This document shows positions 1 through 16,850 of a stretch of DNA of 64,000 bases, piece by piece; position 1 is the first letter of the stretch; each line of letters opens with the position of its first letter. The notes beneath the pieces were generated by a model, which had not been told where the DNA came from, did not search any database, and saw only the letters and a list, made by a program, of their open reading frames with translations. A program made the position numbers and the translations under genes. Source of the stretch: Tiliqua scincoides (Eukaryota; Chordata; Lepidosauria; Squamata; Scincidae); the NCBI RefSeq assembly GCF_035046505.1, contig NC_089822.1:102308659-102372658 (forward strand). The letters are read 5' to 3'.

Positions 1-258
1 GAATATAATATGCAAATGTTTGGGATATTAGAACTAACTATGGATAAAATTTCCACACAGTTAAAATGATATCAGACCTAAAATATGTTTATAATTTTCT
101 GGAAGAAGTTTTTTTTTTTTTAATGCACCATTGTGAAATCATTGTGCAAAAAAGCCACTAAATATTTTTTCTTTTTTTAAATGTAGGATTGCCATTGAAA
201 TAATAGACTCATATCCTGCTATACATTTGAGTAGCCTAGACTACTAGTGTGTATGAAT

Positions 259-261
<3 letters not shown>

Positions 262-305
<44 letters not shown>
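262..305. repeat. (CA)n microsatellite
   Basis: Uninterrupted CA dinucleotide run of about 22 units. It lies 3' of the HES-like gene, which is read on the minus strand. The rest of 1-724 is AT-rich with no ORF I recognise. An ATTAAA on the minus strand at about 347-352 is a weak candidate poly(A) signal for the HES-like gene. Confidence 0.95.
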
Positions 306-307
<2 letters not shown>

Positions 308-724
308 GAAATGAGATATCTAATCAGACAATCTCCTTTAGCTATAGTTTAATATGCCATTTTGCATATGCAATGCCATTGCAATATGCAATGACTGTTA
401 AAGAAAAACACAAATAAGCATAACACACATACATACAAAAAAAACCCATAAACTACTGCATGAAACAGGGCCATACCAAGCACAGAAAGTCCTACTTACA
501 TGTACAACAGGAAATGGATCCTAAAACAAGAGACAGAAGGACAAGGAGAAAAAAGATATGATAAATTGGCCTATAAAAAAGGACAAATATTTTCCTCCAT
601 GAAGTAACACATACATGTAGCAGTTCCTGAAAATATTTCCTAAAGCCAAATAAATTAGAGGCTCCAAAGAGGGTGCAGGATACTTTCAATAGCCCCTCCC
701 TCCTTATGCATGGATAAGAGAGAC

Positions 725-5713
<4,989 letters not shown>

Positions 5714-5752
5714 GTTTCTCCAAGAATACTTTTCAAATTTCCCTCCCTTGCA

Positions 5753-5761
5753 TTTATAAAA
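5753..5761 (-). promoter_or_regulatory. TATA-like box of HES-like gene
   Basis: TTTTATAAA on the minus strand, about 40-48 bp upstream of the chosen ATG (5713). This would place transcription start near 5725-5730 and give a short 5' leader. Position and sequence only; no transcript evidence. Confidence 0.4.
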
Positions 5762-5829
5762 CATTCCTGATACAGCTGTCACATTGTCTGCAAATCTTCT
5801 CCCCCCTTCCCTCGCCCACAGCAACAGCC

Positions 5830-8040
5830 AATGAACAGCTATAGAATTCTTTTTATCTTTCTAAAGTATGAGTAAGGGGTGTGTACCAGTGAAGGGAGGT
5901 TGCCTGTGCGCCAATGAACTGTGCGGAAAAGAGCCAGGAGGGAATTTTAAAAGGGGATTTTATTTCAGGATCACCAGCTGCTCCTTTTAGAGATGGGGAA
6001 TAAAAAGAGGCTAAGAAGAGCAAGAGGGGGTGAATAGAGAGAAAGGGGGAGTCAGAGGGGAGAAGGCTATTAAGATGGAAATTGAAGCAACAGATGGTGT
6101 GTATGTCTTTTCAGGGTGGATGGGGGGAAGAATGTGCTGTTATGTCTGTACTTGATGCAGGATGGCAGGTTCCAAATGCCAACACAGTTCTGTTGAAACA
6201 GCTCAATGTGACCTTCCACTTAGCTTCATAAGGTTGTTAGGGCAAAGTCATGCAGCCCCCTTGCTTGAGCTGGGTGCTTTGTAAAAGGAAGAAGAACAAC
6301 AAAATAGTTTCAACACCCATTTTTTTTCTTAATGATGGGGGATGCAAAGAAGACAGACTTGGATCAATTGACATGAAAAATTCAAGATCTCCTTCAGGCA
6401 ATGTTACTGTAAAAAAAAAAAAGAAGCCAATTTAAGCAAAAATGTACCAAAATTCACACTGAAAAAGTGCAACAATACCTCCTCCCCACCACCAGACATC
6501 ATGCATCCTCCAAAACTTGGGTGGACAAGCACCAGGTTTTCACAAATCTCCTGAAGGACTACAAAGAGGAGCCAAATAGGTCTCCACACGGAAAACATTT
6601 CACAAGATTGGTGCCACCATTGATAATGCTTTGTTCCTGGTGAATGCCCACTGTGCCTCAGAAGGTAGCAAGGCCAGAGCTTACAGGAAGGCACATAGGA
6701 TACCTGCAGGGCCTAGGAGAAGGGGGTAAAGGGGGTAATTTGTACCCGGGCCCAGGATCAGAAAGGGGGCCCAGGAGCCAAAGGAGAGGGCCCAGAAATT
6801 TCCTGGGATCTTATATTTGCTAATCTCACCCAGATTCACTGCCTACGCAGGATGCTGGGGGCATTTCCATGGACACATGGCAGCCACTTCTGCCACAAGC
6901 CATGCACATCAGACCCAGAAATGGATATATTCCTTAATAGTGTCATACCTGGGAGGAAACCGACCTGCTAAAGCAGCTCTTTGGCTTGTGGATCCGATTA
7001 CCATGAAGGAGCTCAGCAACAAAGCTGCATGACTGCAGCTGCTGAAAAAGTCAGTTTTTGTGTACACAGGACACTTTCCACTCTAGTGTGAGCCTAAATA
7101 CAATGATAAATAATCTCCTGCAATGATTTTCTATATTTGAAAGATTATAGCAGACTTAGGAATGTTTGGTTTTCTACATTACTGTATCTAGCTACCAGTG
7201 CTGGGCAGGCAGGTAGACCTAAACTCTGCATTGGGAAGACTGGTAGACCTGGGCTCCAAAGACTTTTCTGGCTGTTGCCACTTTCCCCCTGCCTGTTTTG
7301 CTCTCTGTTCCACCCCCTCCCTCTTTGGGAAGGGTCCCAAAAGAAACCTTGTACCCCCTGATAAAGTTCCTCTCAGAGGCCCTGGATACCTGCAACTTAC
7401 ATCACGGTCAGAAACTTTACTGTATAGGCAGGCAGAGGATGAGAAGTGATTGCACATGTGCAGACACTAACAAAACGTTTTTAAAAGCATCCCTTAAATC
7501 TTCCCAAGAGACAAGATAGGGACAGTGATTTACCAGGGACAAGTGTGATCTGTTGTACCCAGCAGGTGGTGCTCTACAGCCATTTCTGTTAGCACTTTCA
7601 TGCTCACCAAAATCTGATGAAAGCTCATACTGTGGAGATGACAGGTTTATCGGAGAACATTTGATGCGCCTGAAATCACTGTATAAGTATAAATGCATAC
7701 ATATGGGGCACATCATATGTATTATGGCCAATGCTCCTATTGAAGCAAATCGAACTTCAGTACTTAATTTGACTGGATTGTGCCCAGTATTTTGAAAATG
7801 GGTAATTACACAACATTTCCAGAGATCAGTCTATATAAGAATTCTGTTACCAGTGCTGGGCATAATATTTCTACCCACTGTAGACTGGGAGAAGGATTAT
7901 GCCACAATGGCAGCTACGTATAGTGTGATACATGTAACAAATTCACTGTGCAGTTTTATTTACTTAGATTCTAGTGTTCTTCCTTTCTAGGAGGATAACA
8001 TTATAATATTCAGTCCAGAGTGCCTTATATTATTATATTA
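5830..8040. other. Intergenic DNA, no gene recognised
   Basis: Several short open frames occur on both strands without recognisable domains. A GGGCCC-rich stretch at about 6700-6800 may be a degraded DNA-transposon end. Nothing else can be supported. Confidence 0.5.
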
Positions 8041-8270
8041 CAGTGATTTTCAACCTTTTTTTGTCTCACAGCACATTGATAAGGTACTAAAATTGTCAAG
8101 GTACACCATCAGTTTTTTCATAATTGGCAAGGCACACCATGCTGCTAGTGGGGGGCCCACATCCCTAATGACCCTACTAATAAATGACCCTCCCCCCAAA
8201 CTCCCACTGCACACCTGCAGACCATTTGCAGCACACCAGTGTGCCACAGCCCAGTGGTTGAAAATGGCTG
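8041..8270. mobile_element. hAT MITE, short
   Basis: Terminal inverted repeats CAGTGATTTTCAACC and GGTTGAAAATGGCTG. The flanking 8-mers TTATATTA and CTATATTA match 7 of 8. About 230 bp, no coding capacity. Confidence 0.8.
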
Positions 8271-8642
8271 CTATATTATATCATACAGTAGAGCCTTTTA
8301 TGAGACCAACTCTTGGTCTGATTTTAGGAGGGTTCTTTGGTTTTATGTGCAAGGCACAATTTCTTTTCATTTTTCAAAATGTAGAAGCCAGATTAGACAG
8401 AAGAGGCAGATGTGCATGTACTCGGGACAAGAAACCACTTATTCTTACTGGTGCAGTCTGACCAATCTCTCCTCTCCGTTCCTAAAGGCATAGCCTCCGA
8501 CTAGTGTGCCTTTCTTCCAATAACAGGTATTTGATTGAAATCACTCAGTGATGAATGAAAAGCATTATACATATGCTCACAGTCATACATACTACTATAT
8601 ACCTTCTAAAGTTGAGTCCCACCGGTCTTCTAGAGTTGTGTT

Positions 8643-11310
8643 CTACAAAGCCTCAACACAAATTGAGCATAAATATAAAATAAATGAGCAAAGTGAGCAT
8701 AAATATTGTGCTCTCGAGTGACTTAATTTCAGAAAACTGTACAGCTGAGAAAAATTTGAAGATCTTACTAAATCTAAATCCTGATCATTATCCAGTTTAA
8801 AAATCCATTCCCTCAGCATTGGTTTTATTTCAGAAAAGACAAACATATCAGTAGAAAGAGCTTTGGATTTTAGGAGCGTTTGCACTAAAGAAGCCCAACC
8901 TCCTCTTCTCCACTGCTCTGCCAAACAGAGTTTAGGAAGATGATTTTCCAGCATGACCAACACTCTCTTATAGTAAGAAATTATGGCTAAGGCTGCCCTG
9001 GCCTCTATAGATACCATGCCTGTCTCTGTTCTGTGAAATGCTGCCGGAGTGCATGGGGGAACAGCCAAAATGTGCCTCAAAAATTTATTCTGAGCAACTT
9101 CGGGAATGTATACGTTGTTCTGCTTTATACCCCAGATCTCTATACCATATAGCATTTGGGTAATTACTCTCCCTGAAAAAACCTTTAAAGCTGGAATTCC
9201 CAAGTTGCCTCCTCTAGAACGGAAAAATTTTAATAAAGCATAGCTTGATTTTTGTGCTAATGTTTTAACGTTTTGAAGTTGGGATTTCCAGCTATTTCTT
9301 TCATCGAAAAATATACCCAAATATTTAAAGGCAGGGACTTGTTCAATCTTGCGATTACCTAAAGTCCAGCTAAATTTAAGTGAACGCTTGCCAAAAACCA
9401 CTATTTTAGATTTGGCATAATTCACCTTCAATTCCTCCAAATAACTAAAATCTTGCAGCTTATTTAAAATTCTCTTAAGCCCTTTCCTGTTCAAGGATAA
9501 TAAAACAATGTCATCCGCATAAATAAGGGTTGCAATCTTATAATTTCCGATTAAGGGAGGGAAATGATCTACATGTGTTAGAACATTTACTATGTTATTA
9601 ATATAAAGATTGAAAAGAAGTGGGGCCAACAAACACCCTTGTCTAACACCTTTGGTAGAACAAATTTCCTCCGTCAATCTTCCGTCTGCACTAATCCTTA
9701 CCCTCGAGGTGGTATTGGTATATAATTCCTGCATTAGGAGCAGCAACCTCCTATCAATGTTAGTCCCAGCAAGCTTATCCCAGAGGCGATCCCTGGGGAC
9801 TGTATCAAATGCAGAGGAAAAATCTATAAATGCTGCAAATAGCCATTTAAATGGCTTACTTGTATATTTACAAATTAAGTGGTAAAGAACAAAGATTTGA
9901 TCCACCGTACTATGGCCTTTCCTAAACCCAGTTTGTTCTTGATGTAAAATATCATTTTCCTCAACCCACTTTACCAACTTCTGAAGGAGGTAACGACAAT
10001 AGATCTTAGAACTAATATCCAGTAAACTAATTGGGCGATAATTCTGGGGGTTAGAATTATCCCCTTTTTTATAAACTGGGAAAATAATACTCTGCCTCCA
10101 GCCGTCCGGAAAAAGTCCTGTAGCATTAATGTAGGTAAATAATTTAGCTAGAAGTGGAGTCCACCATTCAGTATTGGTCTTGTACACCTCAGGAGGAATC
10201 ATATCCTCTCCAGATGCTTTTTCTGTTGCTAAAGCATCTATAAGTTCACCTACTTCCTGTTCAGTGACTGGGGGCCATTCTGGTGTTAAAGTCAAAAGCG
10301 ACTGGATATTACTAACATTATTTGCCTGACATTGGCGTCACTATTAAATATATTACTAAAATAGGAACACCATGTGTCGGCAGCAATACAGTCATTCAGT
10401 TTGCAGCTAAGACCAGGTTTAGGGAGTGAGATTAAAGACCAAAACTTTTTTTCATTCTTTTCCATAACAGCCTTCCCCAGTTCCTTCCACCGGGCTGACA
10501 TATATGCACTCTTTTTTTGTTTAAGAAGTTCCTTATAAGTTGAACAACATTGAGTCAAAGCATCTAAATCTAAAGCTAGCCGAGTTTGTCTTGTCTTCCT
10601 GATCAATTGAGCCAGATGTTTTTTGGCTAACCTACATTCCTTATCAAACCAGCTACCCCAGTGCGGGGCAGAACCAGGTTCCTGTATCTTCTTAACTAAA
10701 AAAGGCCTTAAAATTGAAGTAATATAGTTAAGGCCTTCTATAGGATCCATGTATCCTTTAACTATGTCCCTATGCAAATCCACAAGATTAGGGCTATTTA
10801 ATAATTCCTGGATTGATAAATCCATAGTGGGGGACCATTTCAAACGTTTCCCCACAACAATAGTCCTCTCCGCCCAATCAGTGGAGGAGGAAGGCAGCTG
10901 AGGGATTTCTGTGGATATAGAGAAACATACAGGTAAATGATCACTATCAGGACGATCTAAAATGTTGTAATTCAACTTGAAGGATAGTAACCTTGTAGAG
11001 CAGAAAATATAATCAATGACACTTGCTGCCCTACTGTTTTTTTAAAAAGTGAAATAACCCTTAGAGTTATCCAAAAAACTGCCATGAAGGCATGTTAACT
11101 GAAAAGATGACATTAACTCAACTAACCTTCTACCTTGTGTATTAGCCACCTTATCTAAAGAGGAGTGGTCAGATAAAAAGACTTCATTATGATCAAATAT
11201 CTTTCTACTAATACCCGAACCTACTCTGGAATTAAAATCCCCACATAAAATTATAGCAGCAAGTGGTTGCTGTAGGCTGACAGCATGAACAAGTAGCTGG
11301 GCACACTGAT
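8643..11310 (-). mobile_element. APE-type non-LTR retrotransposon (LINE), 5' truncated
   Basis: Minus strand. The end of an apurinic endonuclease domain is read from about 11310 (GDFNSRVG, then IDYIFCSTRLL and SDHLPVCF near 10950). The reverse transcriptase follows in a 550-codon open frame (10295-8643) with NYRPISLLD, GFRKGHSTVDQI, AAFIDFSSAFDTVPRDRLWD, RQGCLLAPLLFNLYI and an intact YADD (LIYADDIVLL). A single frameshift near 10300 separates the 227-codon frame (10975-10292) from the RT frame; they overlap by 4 bp. The C-terminal EIWG-type segment and overall motifs suggest a Vingi/I/Jockey-like family of reptiles rather than CR1, L1 or RTE; the exact family is uncertain. It is a relatively young copy because the RT frame is open. 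Confidence 0.85.
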
Positions 11311-11440
11311 GGCAACCCCTCCCGGTTAACTGCTTCCACCAGCTGCTTCATCCCACCTCATGAGTTTAGCACTACCCATGGAAACACAGCCCTGTTCAGC
11401 ATGCTGAATATTGATCCATTACAAGAAACATTTTCTAGGC

Positions 11441-11795
11441 CAGTGTTTCTCAAACTGTGGGTAGGGACCCACTCGGTGGGTCGCAAGCCAATTTCAAGTG
11501 GGTCCCCATTCATTTCAATATTTTATTTTTAATATATTAGACTTGATGCCCCGTGGTATGTGACTGCATTTGGGGAAATGTTACAGACCCATACATTTAA
11601 TAAGCTACTATCTTTTAACAATGATAGTAAATGGGACTTACTCCTGGCTAAGTGTAGGTAGGATTGCAGCCTAGGATTGTTAAAAATGTTACTGCTTGAT
11701 GATGTCACTTCTGGTCATGACATCTCTTCTGGCGGGTCCTCACAGATTCTTATTCTAAAAAGTGGGTCCCAATGCTAAATGTGTGAGAACCACTG
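11441..11795. mobile_element. hAT MITE, family B copy 1
   Basis: Starts CAGTGTTTCTCAAACTGT and ends GTGAGAACCACTG. The flanks TTCTAGGC (11433-11440) and TTCTTGGC (11796-11803) are an 8-bp duplication with one mismatch. Contains the phrase GGTGGGTCGCAAGCCAATT shared with the copy at 13.3 kb. Confidence 0.9.
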
Positions 11796-11803
11796 TTCTT
11801 GGC

Positions 11804-12244
11804 AACAATGGTGAGCAGGAGCTGGTTATTTGCACCCTGAACTGGTAAGTGAATCCTGGTTGAAAATCCGCTCACACTGCCCAGACACAATGGGTATAGT
11901 TACTCTTCCTCTGAAATAGGCTACTCCAGATGCTACGCATGACAATTATTGCACACCTGTTTATCTAACCTTCACTTTGTCCTCTTCATTTTCTCCTCCT
12001 AAAGACGTTTTGTGCTTTCCCTGTGTGGGTGGGCTGCATTTTGCAGTTCCAACTGCTCTTCACTGGCTTTTCCAATCCCCTTTCCTGACCCCATCATGTG
12101 CCTCCCCCTGTGGCTGTCAAGAGGACTCCGCAGCTGTAGAAGGTTGCCATAACAACCACCTGTTTTAATTCAGATAAATATAAGAAACAGGTCCATTTTC
12201 TTCAATAGGAAAACTAAGCCTATTTCTATCCCTCCTCCACCATC
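11804..12244. other. Intergenic DNA, nothing recognised
   Basis: No repeat or gene signature recognised between two hAT elements. Confidence 0.4.
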
Positions 12245-12252
12245 CTATAATG

Positions 12253-12703
12253 CAGGGGTGTCCAAAGTTTTTGGCAGGAGGGCCACATCTCTCTGACACT
12301 GTGTCGGGGGCCAGCGAAAAAAAAGAATTAATTTACATTTAAAATTTGAATACATTTACATAAGTATTCATAAATGAATATATTAAAGATAAACTTATAT
12401 GAATGAAGTTCTTACAATAGCTCAAAGCCTATAAAAGACCTTGCACAAAGCAAGGCTGGCCTTTCCTTTGCTGTCACTACTGCATCACAGATGTGAAACA
12501 GCAAGCAGTGGAGAAAGCCCTCATCCCACAGCTCATGCGATACGTCAAACAGTCGCCCTCATGCTGAGAGCAGTTGTGTCCGGCCAGTGCAGGTTCCAAC
12601 AAATCTCCAGAGGGCCAGAGGCTTATTGGAGACTGGGGGCTCCCTGCATTGAGAGGCCTCAAGGGCCACATGTGGCCCCAGGCCTGGGGTTTGGGCACCC
12701 CTG
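12253..12703 (+). mobile_element. hAT MITE, family A copy 2
   Basis: Starts CAGGGGTGTCCAAAG and ends TTTGGGCACCCCTG. Perfect 8-bp target duplication CTATAATG on both sides (12245-12252, 12704-12711). Contains the family's internal open segment beginning MHKARLAFPLL. Confidence 0.95.
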
Positions 12704-13027
12704 CTATAATGTAAGCCACATACTTTCTGTACCAACACTGAGGTGCCCTCTGTCAGTATAGTGAAAATGTTCAGTTGCAGCGTTTCATCTGTTTTGTCCC
12801 AAAATATGCCCCATGACGTTGTAAAAAATTTAAACTCCATACACACTCAAAAGTGTACAGTGTTCACTTCAAAAAGTTAGATTGTCTTTACAAACCAGAG
12901 TAACAGGAAGACATGCAAAAACCAATTGGCTGACTTTAATTTAGAATGGGATGTTTTATATTTGCACATTTTGTGATCCTTTTTCATCTGGGGCAGGAGT
13001 GTAATGTGCAATGAAAAATTCCTCAAA

Positions 13028-13270
13028 CCTAAGATGTTTATTTATTTATTTTTCACATTTTTATACCGCCCTTCCTCCAAAGAGCTCAGGGCGGTGTACA
13101 CAACTGCTCCCCTCCTTCTTGTCCTCACAACAACCCTGTGAGGTAGGTGAGGCTGAGAGAAAGTGACTGGCCCAAGGTCACCCAGGAAGCTTTGTGGCTA
13201 AGGGGGGATTTGAACCTGGATCGTCCAGGTGTAAGTCCACCACCCAAACCACTACACCACCCTGGCTCTC
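13028..13270 (-). mobile_element. tRNA-derived SINE (CORE/MIR-like) with L2-type tail
   Basis: Read on the minus strand it starts GAGAGCCAGGGTGGTGTAGT (A-box-like GGTGTAGTGGTT) and has a B-box-like GGTTCAAATCC. Then come a conserved core (TGGGTGACCTTGGGCCAGTC, CCTCACAGGGTTGTTGTGAG) and a tail with GGGCGGTATAAA ending in AAATA repeats. The tail resembles the 3' end of L2 LINEs, which probably supply its reverse transcriptase. Confidence 0.85.
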
Positions 13271-13311
13271 ATGTTCAAACTCTCATTCTGGTTAGGTTAT
13301 GTACTGTATTT

Positions 13312-13671
13312 TAGTTTTTCTCAAACTGTGCATCAGGACCCACTGAGTGGGTCGCAAGCCAATTCCAGGTGGGTCCCCATTCATTTCAATATTTTATTTT
13401 TAATATATTAGACTTGATGCTACCATGGTATGTGACTGTATTTGGTGAAATGTTACAGATCTGTACTTTTAATAGGCTACTATGCATATTCTTTTGACAA
13501 TAGTCAATGGGACTTACTCCTGGGTAAGTGTGGGTAGGATTGCAGTATAGGATTGTAAAAAATTTTCCTGCTTGATGATGTCACTTCCAGTCATGACATC
13601 ACATCCAGTGGATCCTGACAGATTCTCATTCTTAAAAGTGGGTCCCGGTGGTAAAAGTTTGACAACCACTG
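13312..13671. mobile_element. hAT MITE, family B copy 2
   Basis: Same order of sequence as the 11441 copy, from TTTTTCTCAAACTGTG to TTTGACAACCACTG. The left terminus is slightly degraded, so the target duplication is not certain. Confidence 0.85.
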
Positions 13672-14350
13672 TTTTAGAAGATGCAAAATGTCCCACATTT
13701 TGTCCCATCATTTCCGATCCAAGCTTTTTCTCTTCCTCCCCACCCCCCTCTAGGTTGCTTGTATTCCATTTTTATTTTAACAAGGCTACCTACAGACACT
13801 GGAAGCTTATTGAATGAAAGAGGCTTATGGCATCATAGGAGTGGGTTGGCAAGAGTTGAGTCTCCATGAAACTTCTTGTTATCAAAAGCAGAGAATTTAG
13901 CTCACTAGCAGGAAATCCTAGAACTGAAGGAAAACTATTTTGCTTCACTTAATGATGGGCCTTTGTCAAAGGAAAAATACAACATGCCCTTCAACCACCC
14001 AGTTTGACTTCTATCAACTAATTGTAGATCATGTACTTTGTGAAGAGTTGCAGCCCAAGGGAGATTTTGACACATTTCTTAAACAGCAGGTCCCTCTCAC
14101 ACTGCAAAGGTCTGAAAACTGATTTTTGATGTGGCCTGAGGATGGGCCACTCAAAAGGAAGGAGTCTGATTCAATTGGGAATGCCCAAATATGTCTGTGG
14201 ATCCCTGCCATTGTCACTAGTGCTACTAATATAAGTGGCCTGCCATATTTTTCTTTACTTTTGTGCTTTGTAGGCAAAGCCCAGGGAACCCGAGTTCTGG
14301 TTCATGCTAGATGGTTTGTGCTAAAGGAACAATAGCCACTGTTTGTTCTA

Positions 14351-14560
14351 GGAGTGTTTCTCAACCAATGGTATCACTGGTGGTACTTGAGATGCTGTCT
14401 GATGGCACTCGCAGGACCCCCAGACACCCACTGCCTGGCAGCGAGACTAGCAATGCAACAGTGGTAGAAGGCTTAGCTTGGCAGGCAGACCTGCAGTGTG
14501 GGTTTTTTACATGTTCAAAAAAGCCCTCCTGTTCACCCTTAGCCTCTAACCAGTGTTTGT
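14351..14560 (+). mobile_element. hAT MITE, family C fragment
   Basis: Begins GTGTTTCTCAACCAATGGTA and shares GGTGGTAC, GACACC and CTGGCAGCGAG in the same order as the reverse complement of the element at 51500-51802. The right end is not clear. Confidence 0.6.
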
Positions 14561-14740
14561 AGCATTGTCGCACCTGGCCTCCTAACCTGAAAGTAACCGG
14601 TAGGCCTCAACTATTCCCTTTGCTAGTAACATTTGTCTCCTTGAACCCTGCCTTTTGTTTAGTCATCAAGTTTGAGGATGTTAAATTCCACAAGGCACTC
14701 ACAGATCTAATAGAGATATTACACCATTGATGCTGCTTAA

Positions 14741-14832
14741 GAGCCCAATCCTATGCATGTCTACTCAGAAGTAAGTCCCAGTGTAGTCAATAGGCTTTTC
14801 CCCCCAGGAAAACGTGGCTAGGACTGCAGCCT
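14741..14832. repeat. Short palindromic repeat (CAATCCTATGC family)
   Basis: About 90-bp unit: CCCAATCCTATGCATGTC, CAGAAGTAAGTCCC, GTCAATAGG, then CCAGGAAAACGTGGCTAGGA and CTGCAG. Imperfect inverted repeat ends. Other units lie at 39949, 51225, 51968, 52480, 57142, 59082, 59395-59673, 59788 and 63976. Confidence 0.8.
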
Positions 14833-14849
14833 GAATTTTCTCTTTGATC

Positions 14850-15423
14850 AGAAGTGAAACCCAAGTTAAGGTTTTTGTTTGTTTTTAAAGTTCTATGCAG
14901 CTTCTTGGCCCGTAATGAGGCTCACATTCTTCTTTGGTTAGAATCTATTGGGTCTTGCACACGTTTAATCTGTATTCATTTTCTTTTAATCTTGCAAGCT
15001 TGCTGTTGTGACTTAACTGTTTTTGAAGGACAAATTTTGACAGCTTTCCCATACAAAACTTAAATCATCATTGTTGTACATCAGTCCCTAAAACAAATGA
15101 GAAATCTGCCTTGGACTGGCGCATTGGATTTTCTTCCAAATTCTCTCCCACAGTGCCAGGATTCATGCAACACAGGAAGTGGAAGAGTAGCTCACATATG
15201 CTATGCTATATGCTTCCTATCACCTGTGAAAACTTGCTTTGGCTGCAATAAACTTTAAATACAGCCATGACCTAAGGAAGTCTTTCCATCATCAGGCTCT
15301 TCTTACAACACAAAATGGTTCTTCTTTGCACAACTGGATACTTTCATACGCACAAGAACTGAACCAAGCTATTACCTTTCACCCATCTAAACCAACTTTA
15401 GATTGATATGGAACATTGACTAA
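14850..15423. other. Intergenic DNA, nothing recognised
   Basis: No gene or repeat family recognised. Confidence 0.4.
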
Positions 15424-15865
15424 GAGCCCAATCCTGAGCTAGGTGCATCGGCTCACCGCTGGTGTGCACAGTCGCAAATTGCCATAAGGAACACTTGCGG
15501 GCCCTACCACCAGATGAGCGCTGGTGGTAGCCCAGCACCGGGTTACTGCCGGTCGGGTGTCCGACCGTTGCCACTCAGCGGTCATGTGGACCGCCCAGCA
15601 GAAGAGAGGTAATTGGGGGTGTGGGGGGCAGGGATGAGGCGTTTCAGGGCAGGGGGAGGTGAGCAGAGGGTGGGGAGAGGGTGGGGAGGAGCCGTTCCGG
15701 GGGGGAGGGAGCAGCGAGGAAGGGAGGCGGGACCAGTGGTGACAAAAGTCCCTTCTCCCAAGGAGCCGCTGGCAGCTGACCAAAGTGTGCAGGATGCAGT
15801 GGTAGCCATTTTCAGCGCTGCTGCAGGCCCGCACCCCAGCCAGCTCAGGATTGGGCTGCCCGTGC
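15424..15865. mobile_element. GC-rich MITE with AGCCCAATCCTGAGCT ends
   Basis: Left end AGCCCAATCCTGAGCT and right end AGCTCAGGATTGGGCT are perfect inverted repeats about 440 bp apart. The interior is very GC-rich, so open frames there (15439-15924 minus, 15613-16194 plus) are not evidence for genes. Confidence 0.75.
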
Positions 15866-16041
15866 CCAATCCTATCCAACTTCCCAGCTCCAGCACAGCT
15901 GTGCCAACAGGGTACACACTGCATCCTTTAGTGGGGGAACATTCAAAGAGGCCTCCTCAGGATAAGAAAATGTTTGTTCCCTTACCTCAGGGCTGCACTG
16001 CAGTTGCGTCAGCGCTGGAAAGTGGGACAGGACTGAGCCCC
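15866..16041. mobile_element. Palindromic MITE, GGGCCCAATCCTATCC family copy 2
   Basis: Directly abuts the previous element. CCCAATCCTATCCAACTTCC on the left and GGAAAGTGGGACAGGACTGAGCC on the right are inverted repeats; the interior matches the 4134 copy (CAGCTGTGCCAA, CTGCATCC, AGGCCTCCTCA). Confidence 0.7.
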
Positions 16042-16482
16042 AAGTTTCTTCTGGTTCAAATATTTCCAGCTGAGTGCACCCAAAATCTTGGACAAATCAG
16101 TCCCTCAGCCTCACTGCCCTTCAGTAATTTGTACTTGCGCCTTGTTTATACTGGGGTAAAATTCATGGTGCAATTCAAACTTCCTCCATGCTAAAAGGCT
16201 TACAATGTATTTCAGAACCACATTCCCCCCATGTGTCCCATGGCAATGCTACCATTTATTACACTCAGATAGTCAAGTGTAAGTTCTTCCAGTGATGTGC
16301 CTCAGTAGTGCTATAAAATCTACTTGTCTAGACGACATGCCTTTGAAAATCAAAGAATGGGTGGGAAAGTTTCATTTGGTAACATTTTCTACTGTTTTTC
16401 TGACTGCTTCTTTTTTTTTTTTTTTACACTAAGCCTGCATCATGAGGTATGCTCTGAGGATTGTAATACTGCTAATCTACAC

Positions 16483-16850
16483 CAGGGGTATGCAAACTTT
16501 TTGGCAGTAGGGCCACATCATCTCTCTGACACTGTGTCAGGGGCCAGGAATAAAAAAAATTTACATTTCAAATTTGAATAAACTTACATACGTTTACATA
16601 AATGAATATATTAGAGATGGAACTTATATGAATGAATAAAGGTCTTGCAATAGCTCAAAGACTATAAAAGGCCCTATACAAAGCAAGACCAGCCTTTCCT
16701 TCACTGCCTCTGCTGCATAACAGATACGAAACAGTAAGCAGTGGAGGAAACCCTTGTCCCACAGCTCATGCGAGAGGTCAAACAGTTGCCCTCACATTGA
16801 GAACAGTTGCACAGCACAGGCTCCAGCAAGTCTCCAGAGGGCCAGAGGCG
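16483..16850 (+). mobile_element. hAT MITE, family A copy 3, right end missing
   Basis: Starts CAGGGGTATGCAAACTTTTT and follows the family to GGGCCAGAGGC, where it stops; about 90 bp of the right terminus are absent, so no target duplication can be seen on that side. Confidence 0.85.

Noticed and set aside
15439-16194. 161- and 193-codon frames at 15.4-16.2 kb
   Set aside because: They lie inside GC-rich palindromic MITEs and cross element boundaries.
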